Source of the DNA: DATAZK01 sp963731205 | Lineage (GTDB): Bacteria; Actinomycetota; Actinomycetes; Frankiales; Frankiaceae | DNA: 64,000 nt | Reading direction: 5' to 3' | Assembly (NCBI GenBank): GCA_963731205.1 | Contig: CAVSUJ010000002.1 | Location: 2,108,001-2,172,000, forward strand | In this document: positions 8,480 through 17,200 of the stretch, piece after piece | How positions within the stretch are numbered: position 1 is the stretch's first letter | Layout of the letters: each line of letters starts with the position of its first letter | Notes under the pieces: model-generated | What the model saw: the letters and a program-made list of their open reading frames with translations, nothing else | What the model was told of the DNA's origin: nothing | The model's database searches: none | Program-made: the position numbers and the translations under genes

Positions 8480-8524
8480 ACTCCCGGCGTAGGCGAAGGG
8501 GCATACACGCCTGCGGCCCTGCCA

Positions 8525-8530
8525 TAGGCT
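8525..8530 (+). promoter_or_regulatory. Putative -10 box of a leaderless promoter
   Basis: TAGGCT ends seven bases before the ATG at 8538, and no ribosome binding site is present. This spacing places the transcription start at or beside the start codon of the coiled-coil gene. No clear -35 box is visible. Confidence 0.45.
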
Positions 8531-8537
8531 GACGCGC

Positions 8538-9209
8538 ATGCCGGACGTGCAGGGCAAGCTCGACGAGATCATCACGATGGTGGAGACCGCCAAGGGCAAG
8601 GCGCTCTCCGGATCCGCGGCCGTCATCGACCGGCCGGTGCTGCTGGCCGCACTTGAAGAGATGCGCCAGCTCCTGCCCGCCGAAATGTCCGAGGCCCGCT
8701 CCCTGCTCCGCGAGCGCAACGCTGTTCAGGGCGCGGCCCGTGAGCAGGCCGACGAGCTGCTCGCCGCCGCGCGGGCAGAAGCCGACCGCACGATCGACGC
8801 GGCCCGTGACGAGCGCGACCGGCTGGTCTCGGAGAGTGAGGTGGTCGAGGAGGCCGAGCGCGTCGCCGCGGAGATCACCGGCGATGCCGAAGCCGAGGCT
8901 GCCCGGATGCGTGAGCAGACCGACGAGTACATCGACGCTTCGCTCGCCCGTTTCGAGCAGCTCCTGAACGCTTCGCTGGAAACGGTGACGCGTGGTCGCG
9001 CCCGGGTCTCGGCAGCGCGCCGGCACGAATCCGCCGCGGCCCGGTACGAGACCGCGGATGACCAGAGCGACGACGACGCCGAGCCGAGCCGCGCGAGGCC
9101 TCACGCGGCGGGGGTCGAGGGCAATGGCTACGCCTCCGCAGAGGACATGAGCTGGGAGAGCGAAGACCCTCCCGTACAGGGGTCCTCGGCGGCAGCGAGC
9201 GCGTCCTGA
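8538..9209 (+). CDS. sepIVA: DivIVA-like coiled-coil septation protein (SepIVA type)
   Basis: This 223-residue protein is almost all charged coiled coil (about residues 35-165), rich in Ala, Glu and Arg, with a disordered acidic tail. It has no membrane segment or catalytic motif. The position between coaD and DUF177/rpmF, followed by rnc and mutM, matches the mycobacterial gene for SepIVA (Rv2927c), a DivIVA-domain protein acting in septation and polar membrane organisation. The N-terminal VQGKLDEIITMVETAKG fits that family. The assignment rests on context and coiled-coil character, so a general DivIVA-like role is safer than the specific one. The start at 8538 is supported by the leaderless promoter. 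Confidence 0.72.
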   Translation: MPDVQGKLDEIITMVETAKGKALSGSAAVIDRPVLLAALEEMRQLLPAEMSEARSLLRERNAVQGAAREQADELLAAARAEADRTIDAARDERDRLVSESEVVEEAERVAAEITGDAEAEAARMREQTDEYIDASLARFEQLLNASLETVTRGRARVSAARRHESAAARYETADDQSDDDAEPSRARPHAAGVEGNGYASAEDMSWESEDPPVQGSSAAASAS

Positions 9210-9250
9210 CCATCGTTCTGCGGTAACGAGCTGCCCGTTCTACCTGCTTG

Positions 9251-9256
9251 TAGACT
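9251..9256 (+). promoter_or_regulatory. Putative -10 box upstream of yceD-rpmF
   Basis: TAGACT fits the actinobacterial -10 pattern and lies in the gap after the coiled-coil gene. Transcription from here would give a leader of about 65 bases before the GTG at 9328. The -35 region has no good consensus match. Confidence 0.4.
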
Positions 9257-9327
9257 GGGTCGGTCGTGCCAGGGCGATCACACCTGCGCGCGGCCAGCCG
9301 GCCAATCCTTCCGCTCGAGACGAGTCC

Positions 9328-9963
9328 GTGCCCCAAACCATGTCGAAGACCCACCACGCCAAGCCGCGGCTCGACCCGCGCCAGCCCCTCGTGCTCGACA
9401 CGAGGGAGCTCGGCCGTCGTCCCGGTTCGATGCGGCGCGTCCGGCAGACGGTCAAGGCACCGCAAGAGCTCGGCATTCCGCTGGCCAGCATTCCTGTCGG
9501 CAGCGAGCTCGTGCTCGACCTGCGGCTGGAATCGGTCATGGAAGGCGTGCTGGTCACCGGCACCGTCGATGCCGTGATGAGTGGGGAGTGCGGTCGCTGC
9601 CTCGATCCGGTCAGCGCCCCGTTGCAGGTCGAGATCCAGGAGCTCTACAGCTATCCCGATTCCGGTCCCTACGGAAACTCGCGCGTCTCGGGCCCCCGGT
9701 CCGATGATGACGATGAGCTGCCGTCCCTCGTCGACGACCTGATCGATCTCGAGCCCGTGCTGCGCGACGCCCTCGTGCTCGAGCTGCCGATGAGCCCGCT
9801 GTGCCGCGAGGATTGCCCGGGCCTGTGCCCGGAGTGCGGCGAACACCTTGCTGAGCTTCCCGAAGATCATTCCCACGATGCGGTCGACCCACGGTGGGCG
9901 GCCCTGGCTGGTTTGCGCGACCAAGCGCAGCCCGCCTCGTCCAGTCCAGAACAGGAGTCCTGA
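9328..9963 (+). CDS. yceD: DUF177/YceD family 23S rRNA accumulation protein
   Basis: This is the DUF177 protein, whose homologs are needed for normal accumulation of 23S rRNA and almost always precede rpmF. The 211-residue sequence contains the family core ALEGVLVTGTVDA-like region followed by CGRCLDPV, an acidic middle part around residues 120-150, and a C-terminal cysteine cluster CREDCPGLCPECG that looks like a zinc site. The start is GTG 9328 or ATG 9340; neither has a strong ribosome binding site. rpmF begins two bases after its stop, so the two are almost certainly co-transcribed. Confidence 0.9.
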   Translation: MPQTMSKTHHAKPRLDPRQPLVLDTRELGRRPGSMRRVRQTVKAPQELGIPLASIPVGSELVLDLRLESVMEGVLVTGTVDAVMSGECGRCLDPVSAPLQVEIQELYSYPDSGPYGNSRVSGPRSDDDDELPSLVDDLIDLEPVLRDALVLELPMSPLCREDCPGLCPECGEHLAELPEDHSHDAVDPRWAALAGLRDQAQPASSSPEQES

Positions 9964-9964
9964 C

Positions 9965-10135
9965 GTGGCCGTCCCGAAACGCCGCACCTCGCGGTCCAAC
10001 ACCCACTCTCGCCGGAGCCAGTGGAAGACGAGTGCTCCGCAGCTCGCCAAGTGCGACCGTGGACACGTGATCCTCGCGCACACCGCGTGCCCGACCTGTG
10101 GCCGCTACGCCGGCCGGCAGGCGATCGACGTCTGA
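9965..10135 (+). CDS. rpmF: 50S ribosomal protein L32
   Basis: L32 is a small zinc-binding protein of the large ribosomal subunit. The 56-residue product starts VAVPKRRTSRSNTHSRRSQW and has the later CPTCGRYAG motif; the upstream partner position is a single Cys in AKCDRGH, so the visible cysteines are C-x-x-x-H and C-x-x-C. GTG 9965 is chosen because the conserved AVPKRR start follows it directly. It is coupled to yceD upstream and lies eight bases before the plsX start. Confidence 0.95.
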   Translation: MAVPKRRTSRSNTHSRRSQWKTSAPQLAKCDRGHVILAHTACPTCGRYAGRQAIDV

Positions 10136-10143
10136 GGGTTCCG

Positions 10144-11184
10144 CTGAGCGCGCCTCGCATCGCCGTCGACCTGCTCGGGGGAGACGCCGGTCCTGACGTC
10201 GTGATCGACGGCGCCGCGCTGGCGGCAGCGCGCTGGCCCGACCTCGGGCTGCTGCTCGTCGGGCCGCCCACCGAGACCGGCGCAGCTCTTGCATCCCGCG
10301 GGTTGGACCGCGACGATCGGATCCGCCTCATCCCGGCGTCGCAGTGCATCGCGATGGACGAGGACCCGGTCCGTGCCGTTCGGTCGCGCCGCGACGCGAC
10401 GGTGCGGGTGGCCTCACGCCTGGTCCGCGACGGCGAGGCCGATGCCAGTGTCTCCGTCGGGTCGACCGGCGCGGCTGTGGCGGCGGCACTGTTCACCATC
10501 GGCCGGCTGCCGGGCGTGACCCGTCCTGCGCTCGCCGTGACCGTACCCGCCCCGCGCGGGCCGGTCGTGCTGCTCGATGCTGGGGCGACCATCACGGCCG
10601 GCGTCGATCTCCTGGTGCAGTTCGCGCTGGCCGGCGTCGCCTATGCACAGATCCGGCTCGGCGTCGCCGAACCCACTGTCGGGCTGCTGTCGATCGGCTC
10701 CGAATCGGGTAAGGGCGATCCGGTACGCCGGGAGGCGGAGCAGCGTCTCACCGAGCTTTTACCCGGGCTCGGGGTCCGCTTCGTCGGCAACGTCGAGAGC
10801 CAGGCCGTCGCCATCGGCGGCGTGGTCGACGTCGTCGTGACCGATGGCTTCACCGGCAACGTCCTGCTCAAGGGCATGGAAGGGGCGATCGGGGCCGTCC
10901 TCGCCGCAGCGGTCGAGGATCTCGATCCTGCTGGGTCAGAAGCTCTCGCCGGGGTGGTGCGCCGGCTCGGACCGGAAGGGCAGGGAGGCGCGGTCCTGCT
11001 CGGGGTGAAGGGGGTCGTCGTCGTGGGTCACGGCTCGTCCTCGCCTTCGGCCGTCGCGGCCTGCATCGGTGCTGCCGCGAGCGCCGCCCGCGAAGGTCTC
11101 GTGCCGCGGTTGACAGACGCGCTGGCCGCGCTGATCGCCCATCGTCGTGGAGAGCCGCCGCAGAGCCGGCTGATGCCGGCGTGA
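10144..11184 (+). CDS. plsX: Phosphate acyltransferase PlsX
   Basis: PlsX makes acyl-phosphate from acyl-ACP and phosphate, which feeds PlsY in phospholipid synthesis. The 346-residue product has the family start RIAVDLLGGDAGPDVVIDGA, SVGSTGAAVAAALF, LLSIGSESGKGDP, VTDGFTGNVLLK and GVKGVVVVGHGSS. No ATG, GTG or TTG lies between the rpmF stop and the conserved start. The best start is CTG 10144, preceded by GAGGG at a spacing of five. Its stop overlaps the start of the acyl carrier protein gene. The rpmF-plsX-acpP order, before rnc, resembles the proteobacterial fatty-acid cluster rather than the streptomycete order. Confidence 0.93.
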   Translation: MSAPRIAVDLLGGDAGPDVVIDGAALAAARWPDLGLLLVGPPTETGAALASRGLDRDDRIRLIPASQCIAMDEDPVRAVRSRRDATVRVASRLVRDGEADASVSVGSTGAAVAAALFTIGRLPGVTRPALAVTVPAPRGPVVLLDAGATITAGVDLLVQFALAGVAYAQIRLGVAEPTVGLLSIGSESGKGDPVRREAEQRLTELLPGLGVRFVGNVESQAVAIGGVVDVVVTDGFTGNVLLKGMEGAIGAVLAAAVEDLDPAGSEALAGVVRRLGPEGQGGAVLLGVKGVVVVGHGSSSPSAVAACIGAAASAAREGLVPRLTDALAALIAHRRGEPPQSRLMPA

Positions 11185-11480
11185 CCCTCCTGACCGATAT
11201 CAACGAGTCCACGCTGCTCGATCTCGTGCGCTCTGCAGTCTCGACGGTGCTAGAGCTGCCCGTCCCGACGTTGACGGCCGCCACCCGGCTCGTCGACGAC
11301 GTCGGGGCCGACTCGCTCGCGATGATCGAGATCGTGGAGATCGTCGAGGAAGAGCTTCGGGCCAACGGCACTGACGTCTGGATCGACGACCAGTCGCTCG
11401 CCCGGATCCAGACCATCGCCGACATCGTGGCCGCGGCTGCTGCTGTGGTCGCGGCTGGTCGCAGAGACGCGACGATCTGA
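11181..11480 (+). CDS. acpP: Acyl carrier protein
   Basis: This 99-residue protein is an acyl carrier protein. The phosphopantetheine attachment serine is Ser45 in VGADSLAMIEIVEIVEEEL, followed by the acidic helix II that partner enzymes bind. It is longer than the usual 75-80 residues, with an extended alanine-rich C-terminus. The GTG start overlaps the plsX TGA (GTGA), so it is translationally coupled to plsX, which suggests that it supplies or accepts acyl groups for PlsX. It may be an extra ACP beside the main fatty-acid synthase ACP located elsewhere. Confidence 0.88.
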   Translation: MTLLTDINESTLLDLVRSAVSTVLELPVPTLTAATRLVDDVGADSLAMIEIVEIVEEELRANGTDVWIDDQSLARIQTIADIVAAAAAVVAAGRRDATI

Positions 11481-11495
11481 TGCCGAGACCGCCCG

Positions 11496-12209
11496 TTGCC
11501 CGAGCCGCTTCCGGCGGCCGAATTGATCTCGGCGTTGGGAATCGACTGCCCTCCCGAGCTCATGATCCGCGCGCTGACGCACCGCTCGTACGCCTATGAA
11601 CACGGCGGTTTGCCGACCAACGAGCGGCTGGAATTCCTCGGCGACGCGGTGCTCGGACTCATCGTCACTGATGCGCTGTATCGCATGCATCCCGATCTCG
11701 CCGAGGGACAGCTCGCGAAGCTGCGCGCGTCGATCGTCAACATGCGGGCGCTCGCCGGCGTCGCCCGCCTGGTGGGTGCGGAAGCCAGCGGCGGCCTCGG
11801 GGCCTACGTGTTTCTCGGCCGCGGCGAGCAGTCCACCGGTGGAAGCGACAAGCCCAGCATCCTGGCCGACACGCTCGAGGCGGTCATCGGCGCGACGTAC
11901 GAGCACGGTGGTCTCGAGCCGGCGTCGCAGCTGATCCACCAGCTTTTCGAACCGTTGCTCGCCGGCGCGGGCGAGCCGCACAACGGCTTGGATTGGAAGA
12001 CCTCACTCCAGGAGAGCTCGGCCTCGCGCGGCTTCGGGCCGCCCGAATACACCGTCGAGGAATCCGGCCCCGATCACGCCAAGCACTTCGTCGCAGCCGC
12101 CTGGGTCGGCGGGCAGCGGCTCGGAGAAGGGGTCGGCAGCAGCAAGAAGGAGGCCGAGCAGCAGGCCGCAGCCAAAGCCCTCGCGGCGCTCGCCGCGCAA
12201 GCGCAGTAG
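11496..12209 (+). CDS. rnc: Ribonuclease III
   Basis: RNase III cuts double-stranded RNA and matures rRNA precursors. The 237-residue protein has the catalytic signature NERLEFLGDAVLGLIVTDAL (about residues 43-62), the second catalytic region LADTLEAVIGA, and a C-terminal double-stranded RNA-binding domain (about 160-235) with SSKKEAEQQAAAKALAAL. The TTG start at 11496 lies 15 bases after acpP and has only a weak ribosome binding site. The TAG stop is the first base triplet of a short tandem repeat. Confidence 0.96.
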   Translation: MPEPLPAAELISALGIDCPPELMIRALTHRSYAYEHGGLPTNERLEFLGDAVLGLIVTDALYRMHPDLAEGQLAKLRASIVNMRALAGVARLVGAEASGGLGAYVFLGRGEQSTGGSDKPSILADTLEAVIGATYEHGGLEPASQLIHQLFEPLLAGAGEPHNGLDWKTSLQESSASRGFGPPEYTVEESGPDHAKHFVAAAWVGGQRLGEGVGSSKKEAEQQAAAKALAALAAQAQ

Positions 12210-12239
12210 TCGCGCTCGGTAGTCGCGCTCGGTAGTCGC
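12207..12239 (+). repeat. 13-bp tandem repeat carrying TAG stops at the rnc end
   Basis: TAGTCGCGCTCGG occurs twice in a row (12207-12219 and 12220-12232) and a third partial copy begins TAGTCGC at 12233. The first TAG is the rnc stop codon. The repeat lies in the 34-base gap between the convergent rnc and mutM genes. It looks like a slippage duplication. Confidence 0.7.
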
Positions 12240-12243
12240 AAAC

Positions 12244-13098
12244 TCAGTAGTGCGGAAAACGCGGCTGGCGTTGGTCTTTCGGGCACCAGTACGACGAGCG
12301 ACCCATGAATTTGGACCGCCGGATCGGTGTGCCGCACCGGTCGCACGGCTCACCTTCACGGCCGTACACGTGCAGTGAGCGGTCGAAGTAGCCGGACTGC
12401 CCGTTGACATTGACGTACAACGCGTCGAACGACGTGCCGCCGGCATCGACGGCGGCCCGCAGCACCTGCTGCACCGCTTCCAGCAAGGTGCGTACGAGCG
12501 GGCGGGGCATGTTCTCGGTCGGACGCGCCCAGTGCACCTTCGCGATCCACAGGGCCTCGTCGGCGTAGATGTTTCCGATGCCGCTGGCGAGGGACTGGTC
12601 GAGCAGCGCGCGCTTCACCCCGGTGCGCTTGCGTCGCAGGTTGCGGACGAACAGTTCGGGGTCGAACTCGGGATCGAGCGGATCGCGTCCGATATGAGCC
12701 AGCGAGCCTGGCAGCGCGGCGCCGCCGGCAGCGACGGACAGGCCTCCGAAAGTGCGCTGGTCCACGAAGCGCAATTGCGGGTCGCCGTCGGCAAACCTCA
12801 GCCGCACCCGCAGGTGGAGTTCGTCGGGAGCGTCGGCGTTCTCCACCAGCAGCTGACCGCTCATGCCGAGATGGGCGACGAGAGCGTCGCCGGAGTCCAG
12901 CGGCAGCCACAGGTACTTGCCGCGTCGCAGGGCCGCGTCGAGGGTTCGGCCGGCGAGCAGGGCCGCGAAGTCGTCTGCCCCGGCGATGTGACGGCGGACC
13001 GCCCGCGGGTGCAACACCTCGACGGAGGTGATGGTGCGTCCGACGACCCAGCGCGCCAGGCCGCGCCGGACGGTTTCGACTTCCGGAAGCTCAGGCAT
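12244..13098 (-). CDS. mutM: Formamidopyrimidine-DNA glycosylase
   Basis: MutM removes oxidised purines such as 8-oxoguanine and nicks the DNA. The 284-residue protein begins PELPEVETVRRGL, so the catalytic N-terminal proline and Glu are present, and it keeps the H2TH region QSLASGIGNIYADEALW. The C-terminal zinc finger is unusual: the pair CDRC is there, but the last part reads YWCPKDQ, so the usual fourth cysteine is an aspartate. A single indel does not explain this. The protein may use Asp as a ligand or have a weakened finger. It is convergent with rnc and follows a lipoprotein gene. Confidence 0.94.
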   Translation of the reverse strand: MPELPEVETVRRGLARWVVGRTITSVEVLHPRAVRRHIAGADDFAALLAGRTLDAALRRGKYLWLPLDSGDALVAHLGMSGQLLVENADAPDELHLRVRLRFADGDPQLRFVDQRTFGGLSVAAGGAALPGSLAHIGRDPLDPEFDPELFVRNLRRKRTGVKRALLDQSLASGIGNIYADEALWIAKVHWARPTENMPRPLVRTLLEAVQQVLRAAVDAGGTSFDALYVNVNGQSGYFDRSLHVYGREGEPCDRCGTPIRRSKFMGRSSYWCPKDQRQPRFPHY

Positions 13099-13140
13099 CG
13101 CTCAGGCGCCAGACGGGTCGGGCCGGTTCAGCGGGCAGGG

Positions 13141-13422
13141 CTACTTGCGCTTGCCGACGCCTTGCTGGCTCACCAGGTTCTCGGGAGGGGTCCCGTCATA
13201 TGGGGTGTCGAGGTTGGAGTCGTCGGGGATCGGGCTCGGCAGCTCCGACTGCACGCCCTCGGTGCTCGCCCGCGGATCGGGCCGGTTGTCCTGCGACACC
13301 TTGTGGTCCGCATTTCCGCAGGCCGCCAGCAGGAGGGCCGGTACTGCAGCCAGGCCGGCCAGACTCACGGCGATCTTGCGCCGTCCCACGACGGACACTC
13401 GCGGCTTATCGTCGCTGAGCAA
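13141..13422 (-). CDS. Small putative lipoprotein
   Basis: I do not recognise a family. The 93-residue product has a basic N-terminus, a hydrophobic stretch and the lipobox LLLAACG, then a polar, proline- and aspartate-rich tail without a fold signature. It should be exported by Sec and lipid-anchored on the outer face of the membrane. I chose the TTG at 13422 because GAGGGAG lies eight bases before it; the open frame extends to 13470, and GTG 13398 is an alternative. It lies 42 bases upstream of mutM on the same strand and is divergent from the acylphosphatase gene. Confidence 0.6.
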   Translation of the reverse strand: MLSDDKPRVSVVGRRKIAVSLAGLAAVPALLLAACGNADHKVSQDNRPDPRASTEGVQSELPSPIPDDSNLDTPYDGTPPENLVSQQGVGKRK

Positions 13423-13529
13423 TGACCGAACTCCCTCACCATCCGACTGAACCGCTTGACGCTGCCGCACCCGTTCAGCATGGCACGCCGTCGCGTGATT
13501 CGGAGGGTGGGGAGGCCGGAGATGAGACC

Positions 13530-13796
13530 GTGCGCGTCACCGCGTGGGTGCGCGGACGGGTGCAGGGCGTGGGGTTCAGGTGGTGGACCCGAGCGCGAGC
13601 GCTCGAGCTCGGCCTCTCGGGTTGGGCCCGCAATCTCGAGGACGGTCGCGTCGAGGTCGTCGCGCAGGGTTCGCGGGCGGCCGGCGAGGCGCTTTTGAGC
13701 GCGCTTCGCAGCGGTCGGGCGCCGGGACGCGTCGCCGGAGTCACCGAACGCTGGTCGGATCCGCGAGAGGGAATCAGCGGCTTCGTCGAGCGTTAG
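13530..13796 (+). CDS. acyP: Acylphosphatase
   Basis: Acylphosphatase hydrolyses acyl phosphates such as acetyl phosphate and carbamoyl phosphate. The 88-residue core has the active-site loop GRVQGVGFRWWT, which holds the catalytic arginine, and the later motif GWARNLEDGRVEVVAQG with the catalytic asparagine. I chose GTG 13530 because it matches the normal family length and has GGAG upstream. The frame is open back to ATG 13422, which would add 36 polar residues. Acylphosphatase commonly precedes smc in actinobacteria. Confidence 0.88.
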   Translation: MRVTAWVRGRVQGVGFRWWTRARALELGLSGWARNLEDGRVEVVAQGSRAAGEALLSALRSGRAPGRVAGVTERWSDPREGISGFVER

Positions 13797-13982
13797 CGGC
13801 CGAATGGCCTATCGGCAGCGGAAGCACGCTGGAAACCACCTGTGACGTGCAGTGATCTGCGCCTCGTGGGCTTGACCGGGGGTTGACCTTTAGGGCATGG
13901 CATGGGATTGTTGACAACGGAATTGAACCGGCGCCCGTCTGTCTGCGCCGCTTGTTCGGTCACTCATCGTGGAGGACCCTCT

Positions 13983-14180
13983 ATGGCGAAAGCCCTGTTC
14001 GGACACGTCGGCGCTGCCAACGATGTACGCCTCGCTGCCGAGGTTCACCGCCTCCGTACCCGAGTACGCGATCTTGAATCCGAGCTCGATCGCGCCCTTG
14101 CTGTGAACGAGCTCCTGGCATCCCGTGTAGATGTGAGTGACGAGCTTCGCACTCTCTACCAGGAGCCCGCGCTCACCTGA
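13983..14180 (+). CDS. Small coiled-coil protein upstream of smc
   Basis: The 65-residue product starts MAKALFGHVGAANDVRLA and continues as a leucine-rich heptad-like helix (about residues 16-55, LAAEVHRLRTRVRDLESELD). No domain is recognised. GTGGAGG lies eight to twelve bases before the ATG as a ribosome binding site. The gene is flanked by a long upstream gap and by two tandem terminators downstream, so it looks like a separately transcribed single-gene unit. Its GC-rich third positions and coiled-coil pattern support real coding. Its function is unknown. Confidence 0.68.
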   Translation: MAKALFGHVGAANDVRLAAEVHRLRTRVRDLESELDRALAVNELLASRVDVSDELRTLYQEPALT

Positions 14181-14187
14181 TCCATCG

Positions 14188-14210
14188 CCGGTCCAGCAGG
14201 ACCGGTTTTT
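14188..14210 (+). terminator. Rho-independent terminator 1 after the small coiled-coil gene
   Basis: The stem CCGGTCC (14188-14194) pairs with GGACCGG (14199-14205) across an AGCA loop and is followed by five T residues. This is a textbook intrinsic terminator, eight bases after the stop of the small coiled-coil gene. Confidence 0.85.
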
Positions 14211-14214
14211 CTAT

Positions 14215-14247
14215 GGAGGACGCCCTCGGGGCGTCCTCCTCTGTTTT
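14215..14247 (+). terminator. Rho-independent terminator 2 before smc
   Basis: The stem GGAGGACGCC (14215-14224) pairs with GGCGTCCTCC (14230-14239) around a short loop and is followed by TCTGTTTT. It lies directly after terminator 1, giving a tandem pair that isolates smc from upstream transcription. Confidence 0.82.
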
Positions 14248-14262
14248 GTGGTCCCGCACCGC

Positions 14263-14268
14263 TAGCGT
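14263..14268 (+). promoter_or_regulatory. Putative -10 box of a leaderless smc promoter
   Basis: TAGCGT ends eight bases before the smc ATG at 14277, and no ribosome binding site is visible. Because two terminators stand just upstream, smc needs its own promoter, which makes this hexamer the best candidate. Confidence 0.5.
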
Positions 14269-14276
14269 CCGACTCG

Positions 14277-17200
14277 ATGTATCTCAAGAGCCTGACCCTG
14301 CGCGGTTTCAAGTCCTTTGCGGGGTCCACGACCCTCGCCCTCGAGCCCGGTCTGACCTGCGTGGTCGGCCCTAACGGCTCGGGCAAGAGCAACGTCGTCG
14401 ACGCCATTGCCTGGGTCCTCGGCGAGCAGGGGGCCAAAGCGCTGCGCGGCGGCAAGATGGAAGACGTCATCTTCGCCGGCTCGCCCGGCCGCCCGCCCCT
14501 CGGTCGCGCCGAGGTTCAGCTGACGATCGACAACTCTGACGGTGCCCTGCCGATCGAGTACGCCGAAGTCACCATCGGCCGGCTCATGTATCGCTCGGGG
14601 GAGTCGGAGTACACGATCAACGGCAGCTCGTGCCGGCTGCTCGACGTCCAAGAGCTGCTGTCGGACTCGGGCATCGGCCGCGAGATGCACGTGATCGTCG
14701 GCCAGGGCTCGCTCGACGCCGTGCTCGGCGCCCGCCCGGAGGACCGGCGCGGCTTCATCGAGGAGGCCGCCGGCGTCCTCAAGCACCGCAAGCGCAAGGA
14801 GCGTGCGCTGCGCAAGCTCGACGCGACCGGTACCAGCATCGAGCGGCTCACCGACCTTGCTGCTGAGCTGCGCCGCCAGCTCGGCCCGCTGGGACGTCAG
14901 GCCGAGGCCGCGCGCCGGGCAGGAGTCGTCCAGGCCTCGCTGCGCGACGCCCGGCTGCGGCTGCTCGCCGACGACCTCGTCAACGCCGGGAAGGCCCTGG
15001 AAGCTCGCGGTGAGGCCGATGGGGCGCTCACCCGTCGGCTGGCCGAGGGTGAGGAGCGGCTGCGCGAGGCGATCGCGGCCGACGAGACGCTGACCGCTTC
15101 CGTGCAGGAGAGCACCGCCCGCGCCGAAGCCGCAGCGCAGACCTGGCACGCCCTCGGTCGCCTGTCCGAGCGGCTCGCTTCCGTCGGCGCTCTGGCCCAG
15201 CAGCGAGCGACCTACCTCGGCGCCGACGAACCGATCCCGGCGGGGCGCGATCCTGAGCAATTGGAGGCGGAATCAGCCGCCGCCGCGCAGGAGGAGCAGT
15301 CCCTCTCGGTCCGCGCCGCTGAAGCCGGCGAGCAGCTGGAATCGGCGCAGGCGATCCGCGTCGTCGCCGAGCGGGAGCTCAATGCCTGCGACGAGCGAGC
15401 CCGGGCGGCTGCCCGCGCCGCCGCGGATCGGCGTGAAGGGCTCGCCCGCCTCACCGGCTCGCTCGAGACCGCCCGCGGGCGTCTCGCAGCGGCGACGGCG
15501 GAGGACAGCCGGCTCGAGGAGACCGCGACCGCGGCCCGCCGCCGCGCCGCCGAGTGCGAGGAGCAGGCGAGAGTGGCGTCGGCGGAGCTGGAGCGGCTCG
15601 ACGCCGCCGAGGTCGAGCTCGACACCGTTCACGCCGCCGCCGAAGCCGCTCTGGAGGCTGCGCGTACCGCCCTTGCCGGATGCGCGGAGCGGCGCCGGAC
15701 CGCCGAGCAGGAGCGGGTGAGCGCGCTCGCCGCACGCGACACCTGGGTACTGTCCCTCGAACGCGATGACGGCACCGCGGCGATCCTGGCCGATCCCCCT
15801 GCTGGAGTCCTGGGTGCCACGGCAGACCTGATCAAGGTCACACCGGGAGCCGAGGCCGCGATCGCTGCAGCCCTCGGAAACCTGGTCGACGGCCTGGTCG
15901 CCGAAGCTCCGCATTCGGCCATCGCGGCTCTCGAGGCGGCTGCTGGCGCGTCGGCCCGCGTCGCCGTTCTGGTCGGTGCCGCCGCCGAGCCCGCCGCGTC
16001 AGGCTCGGCCCCTGCGGGCGCCTGGGCCGCCGACCTCGTCGACGTTTCCCCGGCCGCCGCCCCGTCCGCGGCTCCTGGCCTGCGGCGCAGCTTGCAGCGT
16101 CTGCTGGCGGGCGTGGTTGTGGTCGATGACCTCGCGTCGGCGGTCCGGCTGGTCACCAGTCACCCCGAGCTGACGGCGGTCACGCGGGCCGGCGATCTCC
16201 TGAGCGCGGCGAGTGCGAGCGGCGGCGCTACGGCTCCGGCCTCGTCCCTGGCCGTGCGCGCCGCTGTCGACGCCGCCCAAGAGCGGGTCCGCGCCGTGGA
16301 AGCGAGCCTGGAAGCGGAAGGAGCGGCGGCGGCGCAGCTCGAGGCCGTGGTCGCCGAGCACGAGGCCGTGGTCAATGACGCGCTGACCCAGCTGCACGAT
16401 TCCGACGCCGCGATCGCCGCCTTCCAGGAGGAGGTGGCCCGCGCGACCTCGGCGGCCCGCGGGGCGACGGCCGAGGCCGAGCGGGTCGAGCGCGCCCGTG
16501 AGGAGCTGCACGCCTCGCGCACCCGCCATCAGTCCGATGCTGACGCGCTGGCTGCGCAGCTGGCGTCGATGAACGGAGCGCAGGCCCCTCAGGAGCCCGA
16601 TCCGGCCGAGCGCGACGCACTCGCCGCGGCCCTGGAGGAGGCCCGGTCGCACGAGGTGGAGCTGCGCCTGGCTGCCGGCGTCGCCCGCGAGAAAGTCAGG
16701 GCCATCGCCGGACGTGCGGCGGCGCTCATGAGGGCAGCGGAGAACGAGCGGGCAGCGCGGACTGCGGCGCAGCGGCGCCGGCTGGAACGCCGGGCCTCTG
16801 CCGAGCGCGCGGCTGCGGTGGCAGAGCTCGCGGGCGCCGGTGCTGCCCGGCTGGCCCAATCGCTGGAAGCGGCTGGAGCGGTCCGCGCGGCCGCCGACGC
16901 CCAGCGCGGCGAGGCCGACCGCAGGCTCACGGAGGTGCGCGAGCTGGCCCGCACCCTGACCGCCGAAGTCGACTCACTGCGTGACGCCCGTCATCGCGAC
17001 GAGGTCGCCCGCACCGAGCAGCGGCTGCTCAGCGAAGGTCTGCAGGAGCGCTGCCGCGAGGAATGGGGCATGGAGCCCGACATCCTCGTCGCCGAATACG
17101 GCCCCCATCTGCCGGTGCCGCCCGACACCGAGGAAGGCCAGCTCGCCGTCTACAACCGCGGCGCCCAGGAGAAGCGTGCGGCCGAGGCTGAGCGCGTGCT

